64,000 nucleotides of DNA, taken from contig NC_044989.1 of NCBI RefSeq assembly GCF_008728515.1, positions 76,657,754-76,721,753 of the forward strand, written 5' to 3'. Position 1 is the stretch's first letter; the number at the start of each line of letters is the position of its first letter. The position numbers and the translations under genes were made by a program. This document shows positions 12,381 to 23,514 of the stretch, piece after piece. The stretch comes from Papio anubis. Taxonomy: Eukaryota > Chordata > Mammalia > Primates > Cercopithecidae. A model generated the notes under the pieces. The model was not told the DNA's origin. It worked only from the letters and a program-made list of their open reading frames with translations, and did no database searches.

Positions 12381-12384
12381 TTAT

Positions 12385-12510
12385 TTATATGATCAATATT
12401 TATTGTATGCCTGTCATGTGTGAGGCACTTTAGTAGCTGCTGGGAATCTGTAAATGAGGAAAACACAGTCTCTGCTTTCAAGTAACTTGCATTGTTATGG
12501 AAATAGGTTG
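12385..12510 (-). repeat. L2 3'-end fragment
   Basis: 'tgaggcactttagtagctgctggga' region and 'tctctgctttcaagtaacttgc' follow the reverse complement of the L2 3' end. Confidence 0.6.
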
Positions 12511-12657
12511 AAATGTGAAATGTCAACTTGAGACAACTGGTTACATGTTCCGCTTGCCTTTTGACAAAAAGGTATTGTTTTTGAATCATGAGTTTACCTG
12601 GCACATTGAGTTTATTTTGAAATGGTTTGGGTAGACAGAAGATTTTAATTTAACTAG

Positions 12658-12972
12658 AAAATATATTTCATTTTGGAGCCAAAGTCTCGCTCTGTCACCC
12701 AGGCTGGAGTACACTGGCGCTATCTCGGCTCACTGCAACTTCCACCTCCCCGGTTTAGCTATTCTTGTGTTTGAGTCTCCTGAGCAGCTGAGATTTACAG
12801 GCACCTGCCACCATGCCTGGCTAATTTTTTTGCATATGTAGTAGAGACGGGGGTTTCAACATACTGTCCAAGCTGGTCTCAAACTCCTGACCTCAGGCAA
12901 TCCACCCACCTTGGCCTCCCAAAGTGCTGGGGTTACAGGCATAAGCCACCGCACCCGGCCAAACTATATTTC
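12658..12972 (-). mobile_element. Alu (S/J age) with target duplication
   Basis: Inverted Alu body, 12670-12960. Many substitutions place it older than AluY. The flanks 'aaaatatatttc' (12658-12669) and 'aaactatatttc' (12961-12972) form a near-perfect target duplication. Confidence 0.93.
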
Positions 12973-13390
12973 TTTATTGTCAGTTTTTGGAGTAGAAAGA
13001 GATCAAGGTACCAGTTTAAATGTAATTCTCTGTTTATTTACTTATGTACTGACTTGTTTTTGTGGAGGAGATCTATGATAATTGCAGTAGAACGTGATTA
13101 AAAGCACATGTTTTGGAGTTAAACCACTGGAAGAATATTCATTAAAATGAGTAAAATGTCATAAAAAGTTGATTTGGGAAGGGTAAATCAGGAGTTTGTT
13201 TCTGGAAATGTTAACTTTATAATGGAATGTTAGATTTGAGTGAGTTGTCTAGTGAACAATTGGGTAAATGAATACAGTATTTGGAAGAACCCCAACTTAG
13301 TGATACACATTTGAAATCATACTGTATTTAAGATCTTGGGAGTAAGTGTAAAGCAAAAAGATAGAAGAAAAGAATAGAAGTCTGAGAACT
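12973..13390. other. Unassigned sequence
   Basis: No repeat or gene recognised. Confidence 0.4.
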
Positions 13391-13725
13391 GAGTTAATAT
13401 AAAGCTGTCAGGATTGAGAAGAGAGGAAGAGAAACCAGCAAAAGACACTGAGAGCATATGAGGTTGGAGGAGAACCAAGAGCATATGAGCATATGAGGTT
13501 GGGGGAGAACCTAGAGAATGGTGAGCCAGAAGACAAGAGAAAAAATGGCTTCAGTGGAGGAAGCGATTCACCACGTCCAATGCTGATGGCTGCCTGAATA
13601 ACATGGGGACTTGACTAATGGATTTATGAGTAACCTTGACAAGAACAGTCTCAGTGCAGTGAAGCAAAAGCCTGAATGGAAGGGGCTAGAGATGTTGCAG
13701 TTTGAGTACATAAGAGTGGCAAAAA
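13390..13725 (-). mobile_element. L2 fragment with a local tandem duplication
   Basis: Read in reverse, the 'accttgacaagaacagtctc' and 'gtgaagcaaaagcctgaatgg' segments match the L2 ORF region. A 26-bp segment (gagcatatgaggttgg-start) is tandemly repeated at 13452-13512. Confidence 0.7.
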
Positions 13726-13846
13726 AGATTTTTGTGGTGATGGAATATTTATCTTTATTGCAGTGATGACAACATAAGTATGTGTGTAATAAAAATGACA
13801 TATATGCATTATATACATATGTTTAAACATATAAATATATATTTTA

Positions 13847-14150
13847 GGCCAGATGCAGTGGCTCACGCCTGTAATCCCAGCACTTTGGGAGGCCGAGGCC
13901 AGCGGATCACAAGGTCAGGAGATCAAGACCATCCTGGCTAACATGGCAAAACCCTGCCTCTACTAATACAAAAAAATTAGCCGGGCGTAGTGGCGCTCGC
14001 CTGTAATCCCATCTACTTAGGAGGTTGAGGCAGGAGAATCTCTTGAACCTGGGAGGCGGAGGTTGCAGTGAGCCCGGATCTTGCCGCTGCGCTCCAGCCT
14101 GGACGACAGAGTGAGACTCTGTCTCAAAAAACAATAAATAAATAAATACA
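13847..14150 (+). mobile_element. Alu (AluS-like)
   Basis: Full-length Alu in plus orientation, both monomers present, starting 'ggccagatgcagtggctcac' and ending in an A-rich (AATA)n tail. The minus-strand open frame 13907-14287 is Alu sequence. Confidence 0.94.
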
Positions 14151-14339
14151 TATATACTTACATGCATACATACATATTTTAAACATATATGAGGATCAGT
14201 TTCCTGGTTTAGGTATTTATTATACTTATATAACCTGTGATCATGGGGGAAGAAGGGTGAATGAACCTCTTTGTACAAATATTGCAATGTCCTGTCAATC
14301 TATACTTTAAAAAAAAAGAAAAAAAAGATAAAGGACCCT

Positions 14340-14530
14340 TGGGGCAGAACACCTGGATTCAAGTCCATGCTTTGCTTTTTACTTACTACAGGACCTCAAT
14401 TTATTTAATCCCTTTGTATTTGTAATAAACCTACTCCATATGTTTGTTGTGAGAATTAAATGGATTAATTTCTGTTAATTGCTGAGGACAATGCATATTT
14501 CATAACAGGTACTATTTATATTTTGACTAT
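14340..14530 (+). repeat. MIR SINE fragment
   Basis: 'cacctggattcaagtccatg', 'tttgttgtgagaattaaatgg' and a degenerate 3' end are in MIR order. Confidence 0.75.
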
Positions 14531-14712
14531 TATTATTCCTCAGATAAAGGAATTGACATTTCAATAGGTTAACCTGTTAAAATCATATAGCTCTGGAATA
14601 ACTAACTGTAAACTCAAATCCTACTATGTCCAGTCTCTTTAATAAACGCTATTCCTTGTTAAACAAAACAAAATAAAAGCCTCACTGGAATGAGTGAGAT
14701 CAAGAGAGAATG

Positions 14713-14985
14713 AGAGGCCAGGCTCACACCTGTAATCTCAGCACTTTGGGAGGCTGAGGCAGGAGGCTCACTTGAGGCTAGAAATTTGAGAACAGCCTGG
14801 GCAGCATGATGAAACCCCATCTCTGCTAAAAACACAAAAATTACCCGGGTATGGTGGTGCATGCCTGTTTATCCCAGCTACTTAGGAGGCTAAGGCACGA
14901 GAATCGCTTGAACCCAGGAGACTGAGGTTGCAGTGAGCCCTGATCCTGCCACTGTATTCCAGCCTGGGTGACTGTCTCTCAAAGG
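14713..14985 (+). mobile_element. Alu (older, AluJ/S), inserted in L2
   Basis: Plus-strand Alu, lacking a few 5' bases and with no long A tail; a G-rich 'ggtggggtgggggtggggg' stretch follows. Well diverged. Confidence 0.9.
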
Positions 14986-15088
14986 TGGGGTGGGGGTGGG
15001 GGAGAATAGAGAATAGAGAGAGAATGAAAGACAAGGAATTGAAACAGAATATATAGATAATGCTTTTGAGTTCCATGTGTTCTTTCAT

Positions 15089-15227
15089 GGCTGAGGCAGG
15101 AGAATGGCGTAAACCCGGGAGGCGGAGCTTGCAGTGAGCTGAGATCCGGCCACTGCACTCCAGCCCGGGCGACACAGCGAGACTCCGTCTCAAAAAAAAA
15201 AAAAAAAAAAAAAAAAACAAAAAAAAA
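15089..15227 (+). mobile_element. 5'-truncated young AluY-type fragment
   Basis: Only the end of the right monomer is present, from 'ggctgaggcaggagaatggc' through 'gactccgtctc', with a 37-base A-rich tail. Its variants ('gtaaacccggg', 'gatccggcc') match the young Alu at 7827. No target duplication is visible. Confidence 0.9.
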
Positions 15228-15445
15228 CTTCAATGAGAGCGAGCGAGCGAATGAAAGGCAAGGAATTGAAACAGAGAATATAGACAACGCTTTTGAGTTC
15301 CATGTGTTCTTTCATTAAAATGTCAATGAGAGAGAGAAAGAGAGAGAGAGAAAGAAAGAGAATGAAAGGCAAGGAATTAAAACAGAGAATATAGATAACG
15401 CTTTTGAGTTCCATGTGTCCTTTGGTTGAAACTTCAATGACTACA

Positions 15446-15752
15446 GCACGAATGATTTTAGTGGGCTTATGCTAATGTGCAACAAAAGCACAGACATTTT
15501 AGAAATGGTAACAGACCAGATGGATACTGTCTATTCATTTGGAGATCCATTTTAGTTCCATTGAGCTCCATTATGACTCCCTAGTAACGTGTCTCAAAAT
15601 ATACATTTCATGAAAATTTTACCAAAGTGAAAAATGTATTATATATATTTTATATGATGGAAAAATCATGCAACATTTCTTCACTATCTAGTTACAGCAC
15701 TTTAATATTTATTTTATTACTGTTTATAATTCAATAATAACTTATAGATTAG
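15446..15752. other. Unassigned sequence
   Basis: Nothing recognised. Confidence 0.4.
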
Positions 15753-15754
15753 TT

Positions 15755-15870
15755 TAATAGTGGTTAAGAGAACAGAACAGTTTCTATGAGCTCTGGGACT
15801 TTGAATAGGTTTGTTCCCAAGTTATCTCATTGAATAAATGAAGATAATTACAGTGCCTACCTGACAGTAT
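15755..15870 (+). repeat. MIR SINE fragment
   Basis: 'tagtggttaagagaacagaac', 'gagctctgggactttgaata' and 'tacagtgcctacctgac' follow the MIR 5' half and core. Confidence 0.75.
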
Positions 15871-16167
15871 GTTTTCCCAATAGTATCACAAATTTATACG
15901 CTAATACTTTTAAAAAAAAATTCCATAGGTTATTGGGGTAAAGGTGATATTTGGTTACAAGAGTAAGTTCTTCAGTGGTGATTTCTGAGATTTTGGTGCA
16001 CCCATCTCCTGAACAGTATACACGGCACTCTATTTGTAGTCTTTTATTCTTTGCTCCACTCCCACCCTTCCCCTCAAGTCTCCAAAGTCCATTCTATCAT
16101 TTTTATTCATTTGCATCCTCATAGCTTAGCTTCCACATATCAGTGAGATCATACAATGTTTGGTTTT

Positions 16168-16434
16168 TTATTCCTGAGTTACTTTACTTGGAATATTAGC
16201 CTCCAATCTCATCCAGGTTGCTGCAAATGCCATTAATTCATTATTTTCTACGGCTGAGTAGTATTTCGTTGTATAGGTACAGCACAGTTTCTTTATCCAT
16301 TCATTGATTGATGGGCATTTGGGTTGGTTCCACAATTTTGCAGTTGTCTCTCTTGAGATGATCATGTGATTTTTACTTCTGTTTATGTGGTGTATCACAT
16401 TTATTGACTTGCGTATGTTAAACCATCCCTGCAT
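16168..16434 (-). pseudogene. L1 ORF2 relic: RT start fused to C-terminus
   Basis: The 88-codon open frame joins two parts of L1 ORF2p. The first about 28 residues are from just before the reverse transcriptase active region, ending 'NHMIIS'. The rest is the extreme C-terminal part, including 'WNQPKCPS' and 'FAATWMRLEA'. The middle is missing, including the YADD catalytic region, so it cannot be an active reverse transcriptase. By comparison with the family I infer a loss of about 1.6-1.7 kb, with the frame preserved across the junction near 16350. It lies inside the antisense L1 and has no promoter of its own. Confidence 0.85.
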
Positions 16435-18169
16435 CCTCAGTATGAAACCCGCTTTATCATGGTGGATTATCTTTTTGATATGTTGTTGGATTCGGGTAGC
16501 TAGTATTTTGTTAAGGATTTTTGCATCTATGTTCTTCAGGGATATTGATTTGTAGTTTTCTTTTTTGGTTATGCCCTTTCCTGGTTTTGGTATTAGAGTA
16601 ATGCTAACTTCATAGAATTAATCAGGGAGGGTTCTCTCTTTCTCTATGTTGCGGAATAGTGTCAACAGTATTGGTACCAATTCTTCTTTAAATGTCTGGT
16701 AGAATTCTGTTGTGAATCTGTCTGGTCCTGGACTTTTTCTGTTGGTAATTTTTTAATTGCCATTTTAATCTTGCTGCTTGTTATTGGTCTGTTCAGGGTA
16801 ACTAATTGTTAGTGATTTAAACTAGGAGGGTTGTATCTTTCCAGGAATTTATCTCTCTTCTAGGTTTTCTAGTTTATGTGAGTAAAGGTGTTCATAGTAG
16901 CCACGAATGATCGTATTTCAGTGGTGTCAGTTGTAATATCTCCCATTTCATTTTTTATTGAGGTTATTTGGATTTTCTCTCATCTTTTCTGGGTTAATCT
17001 TGCTAATGGTCTATCAATTTCATTTATCTTTCATATTTTTTTGTTTTAATTTCATTTAGTTCTACTCTGATCTTGGTTATTTCCTGTCCTCTGCTGGGTT
17101 TGGGTTTGGTTTGTTCTTGTTATAGTTCCTTCAGATGTGACCTTAGATTGTCAGTCTGTGCTCTTTCAATCTTTTTGATGTAGGCATTTAGGGCTATGAA
17201 CTTTCCTCTTAACACCACCTTTGCTGTATCCCAGAGGTTTTGAAAGGTTTTGTCACTATTGTCATTCAGTTAGAAGAATTTTTTAATTCCCATCTTGATT
17301 TCATTTTTGACCCAATGGTCATTCAGAAGCAGGTTAACTTCCATGTATTTGCATGGTTTGAAGGTTCCTTTTGGAGTTGATTTCCAGTTTTATTCCACTG
17401 TGGTCTGAGAGTGCTTGATATAATTTCAATTTTCTTAAATTTATTGAGGCTTGTTTTATGGCCTATCATATGGTCTATCCTGGAGAAAGTTCCATGCGCT
17501 GTTGAATAGAATGTGTATTCTGTGGTTGTTGGATGGAATGATCTGTATCTGTTAAGTCCATTTGTCCCAAGGTATAGTTTAAATCCATTCTTCGCTAACT
17601 TTTTGTTTTGATGACCTGTCTAGTGCTGTCAGTGGAGTACTGAAGTCCCCTACTATGATTGTGTTGATGTCTATCTCATTTCTTAGGTCTATTAGTAAAT
17701 GTTTGATTAGTTTGAGAGCTCCAGTGTTAGGTGCATGTTATGTTTAGGATTGTGGTATTTTTCTGTTGAACAAGGCCTTTTGCCATTATATGTTCTTCTT
17801 TGTCCTTTTTAACTGTTGTTGCTTTAAAGTTTGTTTTGTCTAAGACTAGCTACTCCAGCTTGCTTTTGGTGTCCATTTGCATGAAATGTCTTTTTCTACC
17901 CTTTAAGTTTATGTGAGTCCTTATGTGTTAGGCGAATCTCTCAAAGGCAGCAGATGGTTGGTGAATTCTCATCCATTCTGAGGTTCTCTATCTTTTAAGT
18001 GGAGCATTTAGGCCATTTACATTCAATGTTACTATTGAGATATGACACACCGTTCCATGCATCATACTACTTGTTGCCTGTGTACCTTGTTTTTTTTGTT
18101 TTTTAAATTGTATTTTTGCTTTGTAATTCCTGTGAAATTTATGCTTTAAAAAGATTCTGTTTTCATGAT

Positions 18170-18990
18170 TTCAAGGATTTGTTTCAAGACTCAGAGCTCC
18201 TTTTAACAGTTCTTTTAGTGGTGGCCTGGTAGTGGCAAATTCTCTCACCATGGTTTGTCTGAAAAAGACTATCTTTCCTTCATATTGATGCTTAATGTCA
18301 CTGGGTACAAAATTCTTGGCTGGTAATTGTTTCATTTGAGGAGGCTGAAAATAGAACCCCAAACCCTTCTAGCTTGCAGGTTTTCTGCTGAGAAATCTGC
18401 TGTTAATCTGATAGTTTTCCTTTATAGGTTATCTGGTGCTTTTGTCTCACAGCTCTTAAGATCCCTTCCTATATCTTAACTTTAGATAATCTGATGACAA
18501 TGTGCCTAGGCAATAATCTTTCTGTGGTGAATTTCCCAGGTGTTCTTTGTGCTTCTTGTATTTGGATGTCTAGGTCTCTAGCAAGGCCAGGGAAGTTTTC
18601 CTCAGTTGTTCCCCCAAATATGTTTTCCGAACTTTTAGATTTCTCTTCTTCCTCAGGAATGCTTATCATTCTTAGGTTTGATCGTTTAACATAATCCCAG
18701 ACTTCTTAGAGGCTTCGTTCATATTTCCTTATTGTCTTTGTTGGATTGAATTGATTCAAAGAACTTGTCTTCAAGTTCTGAATTTCTTTCTTCTACTTGT
18801 TCAATTCTATTGCTGCAGCTTTCCAGAGAATTTTGCATTTCTGTGTGTCCAATGTTTCATGAAGTTGTGATTTTTTATGTATGTTATCTATTTAATTGAA
18901 TATGTCTACCTTCACTTCTTGTATTATTTTTTGGTTTTCCTTGCATTGGGCTTCACCTTTCTCTGGTGCCTCCCTGATTAGCTTAGTAAC
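18170..18990 (-). pseudogene. L1 ORF1 relic (RNA-binding chaperone), broken
   Basis: Two open pieces are recognisable as L1 ORF1p. The piece at 18469-18669 carries 'FPGLARDLDIQIQEAQRTPG', from the ORF1p RNA-binding (RRM) region. The piece at 18171-18362 carries 'KELLKGALSLET', near the ORF1p C-terminus. They are separated by stops or frameshifts, so no full protein can be made. In intact L1, ORF1p coats L1 RNA. Confidence 0.85.
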
Positions 18991-19950
18991 TTCCTGAATT
19001 CTTTTTCAGGTAAATCAGAGATGTCTTCTTGGTTTGGATCTATTGCTGATGAGCTAGTATGGTTTTGGGGGAGTGTTAAAGAGCCTTTTTTTGGTCGTAT
19101 TACCAGAGTTGGTTTACTCGTTCCTTCTCATTTGGGTAGGCTCTGTCAGAGGGAAGGTCTAGGGCTGAAGGCTGTTGTTCAGATTCTTTTTTCTTACGGG
19201 GTGTTCCCTTGATGTAGTACTCTCCCCTTTTCCTATGGATGTGGCTTCCTGAGAGTTGAACTGTAATGATTGTTCTCTCTCTCCTGGGTCTAGAGACCCA
19301 GCAAGTCTACCAGGCTCTGGGCTGATACTGGTGGTTGTCTGCTTTAGTTCTTCCCTCGCCTGTGCATTCTGGACACAGGATTGACACCCTCCCCTGAGTT
19401 CTGGCCAGGAGGCTTCTCCACCTGTTCGAATTGTGACAAAATTCAGCTGGAGACTTCCTACTCCCTGTGGCATTTCCCCCACGCTGCGGGACACCCTCTC
19501 AAATGATCCCTATGATACCAGGCAGGAATGGACTGCTTGAAGACCTGCTAAGCTCGCAGAGCCTTTCCTGCTGCTCCCTCTATGCCTGTATTTCGCTTGG
19601 CTCTCTAAATTGACTCGGCTCCAGGTAAGGTCGGAATCTTCTCCCGTAAACTAGACCTTCAGTTTCCCCAGTGGATGTGTGTGTTCAGGGGCAGATGATC
19701 TCCTTTTCCCACTTTTGCAATTTGGGCACTCAGAGCATCTGGGGTGTCTCCTGGGTCCTGCAGGAAAAATCTGCTTTCTTGAGAAAGTCTATGGTTCATC
19801 TTGGGTTTCCTGATTTATTACTGTAGTTGTTCTGGAGCCAGAATTCATGACGTGGGCTTCCACATGGTGCCCTGTCTGTCTGACTCAGAGTTGGAATCTA
19901 GTCCAGCCTTCTGTCTGCCATGATGGATGCGAATACATTTTTAAAAAATA

Positions 19951-20120
19951 GAGAAGATTCTGGCATGCAATAAATAGTCAATATTTGTTCGCTATTAATA
20001 GTATTAATCAGTACATTTTTCAAGTGATGATATCTATACATAATAAGTTAGCAAAGGAATAACAGGTAAATTAGACTGCAAAAGATTTAAAGTAGAACTG
20101 AAATAATTTTAAATATTGCA
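19951..20120. other. Unassigned sequence
   Basis: Short AT-rich interval between L1 and Alu. Confidence 0.4.
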
Positions 20121-20417
20121 TTTTTGTTTGTTTTTTGAGACAGAGTCTCACTCTGTCACCCAGGCTGATATGCAGCACCATAATCTCTACTCACTGCAGT
20201 CTCAGCCTCCCAGATTCAAGTAATTCTCATGCCTCAGCTACACAAGTAGCTGGGACCACAGGCATGTGCCGCCACGGCCGGCTACTTTTTGCATTTTAAG
20301 TAGAGACGGGTTTTCACCCTGTTGAACAGGCTGGTCTCAAACTCCTGGCCTCAAGTGATCCGCCCACATAGGCCTCCCAAAGTTCTAGGATTACAGGCGT
20401 GAGCCACTGTGCCAAGT
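20121..20417 (-). mobile_element. Alu (older, AluJ/S)
   Basis: Inverted Alu with T-rich head (ttttgtttgtttttt). Well diverged. An 'aatattg' is present on each side (20112 and 20418) and may be what remains of the target duplication. Confidence 0.93.
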
Positions 20418-20584
20418 CAATATTGTGCTTAAGAAGTTGAGTAATTTTTATGTACATTTTAGGATTGTTAGGCAAATCTAAAAATCAAATAACTAATGAA
20501 GTTACAATAATAAATTAATGTTTCCTCTTAAAAATTGGAGAGATGGAGGGCATTGTATGATCTCCTCATAGAATACTCATGAAA
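20418..20584. other. Unassigned sequence
   Basis: Nothing recognised. Confidence 0.4.
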
Positions 20585-20680
20585 AATAAGGAACATATCA
20601 TATGTACAGTGTTTGGCACAGAGCTTGAATAAAACAAACACTGAAATCTTAGCTATTATTATTAGCTATTGTTATTCTCA
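20585..20680 (+). repeat. MIR 3'-end fragment
   Basis: 'acagtgtttggcacagagct' followed by 'tagctattattattagctatt' is the MIR 3' terminal region. Confidence 0.7.
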
Positions 20681-21080
20681 TGTCGTTCTACAGATACTTT
20701 TCTTTTTGGTCTTAGCAATTGTATACTGTGCTTATCTATGGCATTATAGCAAAGTCTGCCAAAGTACTTCTAGTATTGATATTTTTTTTCCCCTATTTTG
20801 GTAACAGAACCCCTTGAATTATATTTGGACATATATTTGCCCAGTTAGAGACTACATTTACCATTTTCTCGGCAATTAAGTTCAATTGCCATTTTTTTCC
20901 TGCCTTGTGACTAAGTTCTCAAATATGAAATACGAGAAAAAAACATATTTTTTTTTTAAGTCATTCCACTAAAATAACTGGGCAGATTTCCCTTTCTTTT
21001 TACCCCTTTTCATAAATGGAATCTGAAGGATCATGCTGGTAATTAGCCTTGACCAGGCAGAGCAAGCTAACATTTTAGGA
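20681..21080. other. Unassigned sequence
   Basis: Nothing recognised. Confidence 0.4.
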
Positions 21081-21277
21081 CAGTGGTTTATAAAATGTAG
21101 CCCCAAGTAGCATCAGCCGATTCCCACTGACACACGTAAGTTTGCTAAGAATGCAAGTTTTCAGGTCCCATTCCAGACCAACTGAGTCAGAAATGCCAGG
21201 GGTAGATTCAGCAATCTGTTTTGACATGCTCTTCAGAAGATTCTGATGGACGTAAAGTTTGAGAATTACTTCTTTAG
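21073..21277 (+). mobile_element. MER5A-type hAT-Charlie element
   Basis: The element starts 'cagtggtttataaaatgtag' at 21081 and ends near 21268 at 'aaagtttgagaattactt'. Internal landmarks are 'gaatgcaagttttcaggtcc', 'gaccaactgagtcagaaatg' and 'attctgatggac'. Flanks 'ttttagga' and 'tttaggga' are consistent with a worn 8-bp target duplication. Non-autonomous; it encodes nothing. Confidence 0.88.
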
Positions 21278-21849
21278 GGATTAACAGAGCAGCAAGGTAG
21301 AAGGCCCCTAAGTCTCTAGATGACTTTATGAAGCAGAGATAACACATATTTTGTATGTTATACAGCAGAGTCACCTCTCCTCCATAGACTGTCCACTCTT
21401 ACGTGAGAGACAAATTCTATTTCGCTTGAGCCACCAGATTTTTGTGTTCCTTTGTTGCAGCAGCTTAGCAGGCACTCTAATTAAAGCTGTAGAGTACCTT
21501 TGACTTCTCAGTTTATAACCAGCCAACTTTAATGGGGAAATAACAAGCAAAATTTTCCTTGAAGAGCTATTAATAATCAAACACTATTTACAGAGGAGTA
21601 GGAAAAATTGACTGGCTTTCAATTAACTTGATCTATTAATCAAAAACACATATAATACACACTCATAAACTCACAGACACACATTACACATAAATTTTTC
21701 ATTCATAGAAATATGCTTCTCAGAAGTGAAGTAATTCAGAAGTAAATCACATACAATCAGAATGATACACAAGGTGTACTTAAGTAACTTTACAGTTATT
21801 CATATCTTAGAACTAGAATTCACATTCTTATTTGATTCAGTGCAACTCA
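21278..21849. other. Unassigned sequence
   Basis: Nothing recognised. It includes a short CA-rich run near 21645-21690. Confidence 0.4.
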
Positions 21850-21975
21850 ATAAAATACAATAAATATTTCATAAGGGAATATTGTTTCAGAAATTGTAGA
21901 AGGAAGCAGAGAAACAAAGATGATTAAGACATGAAAACTGCCCTAAAGGAGCTTACAGTCTCATGAGAGAATATC
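21850..21975 (-). repeat. L2 3'-end fragment
   Basis: 'caataaatatttcataaggg' and 'aaactgccctaaaggagctt', then 'acagtctcatgagag', match reversed L2. Confidence 0.6.
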
Positions 21976-22034
21976 AATTCCTTTCCCAGAAGCGCATTAG
22001 AAATTACATACTTCACAACTCCTTTCTAACCCGT

Positions 22035-22539
22035 TCATTTAAAAAAAAATTTATTGTGCATGTTTAAGGTATACAACTTGACGTTATGGGATATATAGAG
22101 ACCGTAAAATGGTTACTATAGTGAAGCAAATTAGCATATCCATCATCTCACAGTTACTCATTTCTGTTTGCTTTAGTGGCAAGATCAGCTCAAATCTACT
22201 CATTTAACAGGAATCTCAAATATAGTACAATTTTATGACCTATAGTCTTTATGTTGTATGTTAGATCTCTAGACTTGTTCATCTTAGGTACCTGCTAATT
22301 TGTATACTCTGATCTACAGCTCCTCATTTTCTCCCCTTCCCCACAACCCCTGATGACTACTGATTTATTCTCCACATCTGTATATTTCACTTTTTGATTT
22401 TTCTTCTAATATTTCACATATAAGTGAGATATGCAATATTCCTCCTTATGTGTCCAGCTTATTTCACTGAGTATAATCTCCTCCAGGTTCATTTCAGTTG
22501 CAGCAGGATCTCCTTTGTCAAGGCTGTATGATATTCCTA
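22035..22539 (-). mobile_element. L1M 3' part, antisense (left piece)
   Basis: The 3' UTR of an old L1 begins after an A/T tract at 22041 ('tttattgtgcatgtttaagg') and leads to the 3' end of ORF2 ('cttatttcactgagtataat', 'ggttcatttcagttgcagc'). It continues at 23515 beyond the microsatellite and a DNA transposon. Confidence 0.85.
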
Positions 22540-23042
22540 TGTGTGTGTGTGTGTGTGTATATACATACACACATGTAGGTATACATATATGTATATGCAC
22601 ATATAGGTATATGTACATATGTGTATATGCATATAGGTATATGTACATATACATAAACACATGTATGTGCATATATGCATATGTATGCATACATATATGT
22701 ACATGTATGCATATACATCTGTATGCATACAGACATGTATATGTATATGCATATATGTACAGAAACAGGTACATGCATGCATATGTGTATATGTACATAT
22801 ACATATGCACATCTGTGCATGTATGCATATCTACATGCATGTATATATACGTACATACATGCATGTATATACATATCTACATGCATGTATATATGTATAT
22901 ACATGCATGTATATACATATATGTACATATACGTATTTGCGTATGTATGCATGTGTATTTACATATGCGTATATACATATATGTGTATATATGTATATAT
23001 ACACATGTATATACTATATATATGCATATATGTGTATACATA
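22540..23042. repeat. Expanded (ATATGTAC)-like alternating pyrimidine-purine tract
   Basis: About 500 bp of TG, TA, CA and ATGTAC/ATGCAT units, almost all in strict alternation of pyrimidine and purine. Both strands are open in several frames; the longest is 213 codons (22431-23072). These encode only Y/I/C/M/H/V/T-rich strings and are not genes. The tract sits inside an L1M at the point where the L1 normally carries a short TA/CA run. Confidence 0.95.
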
Positions 23043-23501
23043 CAGTTGACCCTTGACCAAAGGGTGGTTTAGGGGCACTGATTTCTTTTGCAGTCAAAAA
23101 TCCAGTTATAGCCTTAAGACTCCCTGAAAACTGAATAATACAGTACTGTTGACTGCATTGCCAAAAAAATAGTTGATAACACATATTTTGTGTATCTGTT
23201 ATATACTGTGTTCTCATAATAAACTAGAGAAAAGGAAATGTTATTAGAAAATCATAAGCAGGAGAAAACATATTTACTATTCATTAAAAGGAAGTAGATC
23301 ATTATGAAGGTTTTCACTATCATCGTTTTCACATTGAGGACCTGAGAACGAGGGATGGCAGAGCCGAAAAGGTGGAGTAGGTGGAGAAGGTGGAAGCGGA
23401 GGCAGGAGAGGAAGGCACACTGCGTATCTTTTACTGAAAAAAAAAATCTGTGTATAAGTGGACCCACACAGTTCAAACCCATGTTGTTCAAGGGTCAACT
23501 A
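23043..23501 (+). mobile_element. Tigger-type (Tc1/mariner) DNA transposon, non-autonomous
   Basis: The terminal inverted repeats are 'cagttgacccttgaccaa' at the left and 'tgttcaagggtcaacta' at the right. A TA dinucleotide lies just left of the element. Internal landmarks are 'acacatattttgtgtatctg', 'aagtggacccacacagttc' and 'ctagagaaaaggaaatgtta'. I place it near Tigger2, from memory. Codes for nothing intact. A GGA-rich stretch at 23370-23415 is locally expanded. Confidence 0.82.
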
Positions 23502-23514
23502 CATATATATGTAT

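Larger units (their letters stand above)
14680..15445 (-). mobile_element. L2 fragment, interrupted by two Alus and locally expanded
   Basis: The L2 segment 'gatcaagagagaatgagag' (to 14712) resumes after an Alu at about 14990 and continues as 'gaatgaaagacaaggaattg'. This last piece occurs three times: 15022-15088, 15249-15317 and 15360-15425, with a period of 111 bp between the second and third copies. GA-rich spacers separate the copies. The first copy is split by a truncated Alu. Confidence 0.75.
15903..19950 (-). mobile_element. L1 with 5' UTR remnant, ORF1 remnant and a large ORF2 deletion
   Basis: L1 runs antisense. Its 3' end is at about 15919 ('ttccataggttattggggta') and its 5' end at about 19931 (reverse complement of 'gacagaaggctgga' region). 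In minus-strand order it has a 5' UTR (19931 to about 18990), an ORF1 remnant (about 18990-18170), an ORF2 endonuclease half (about 17960-16950), early reverse transcriptase (to about 16350), then directly the ORF2 C-terminus and 3' UTR. Flanks 'aatacttttaaaaaa' (15903) and 'aatacatttttaaaaaa' (19932) look like a diverged target duplication. Length about 4.0 kb against about 6 kb for the family. Age resembles L1PB or old L1PA; this is inferred. Confidence 0.9.

Noticed and set aside
22431..23072. 213-codon open frame and several overlapping frames on both strands
   Set aside because: They are the translation of an alternating pyrimidine-purine microsatellite, so stops are rare in every phase. 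No real protein composition or domain.
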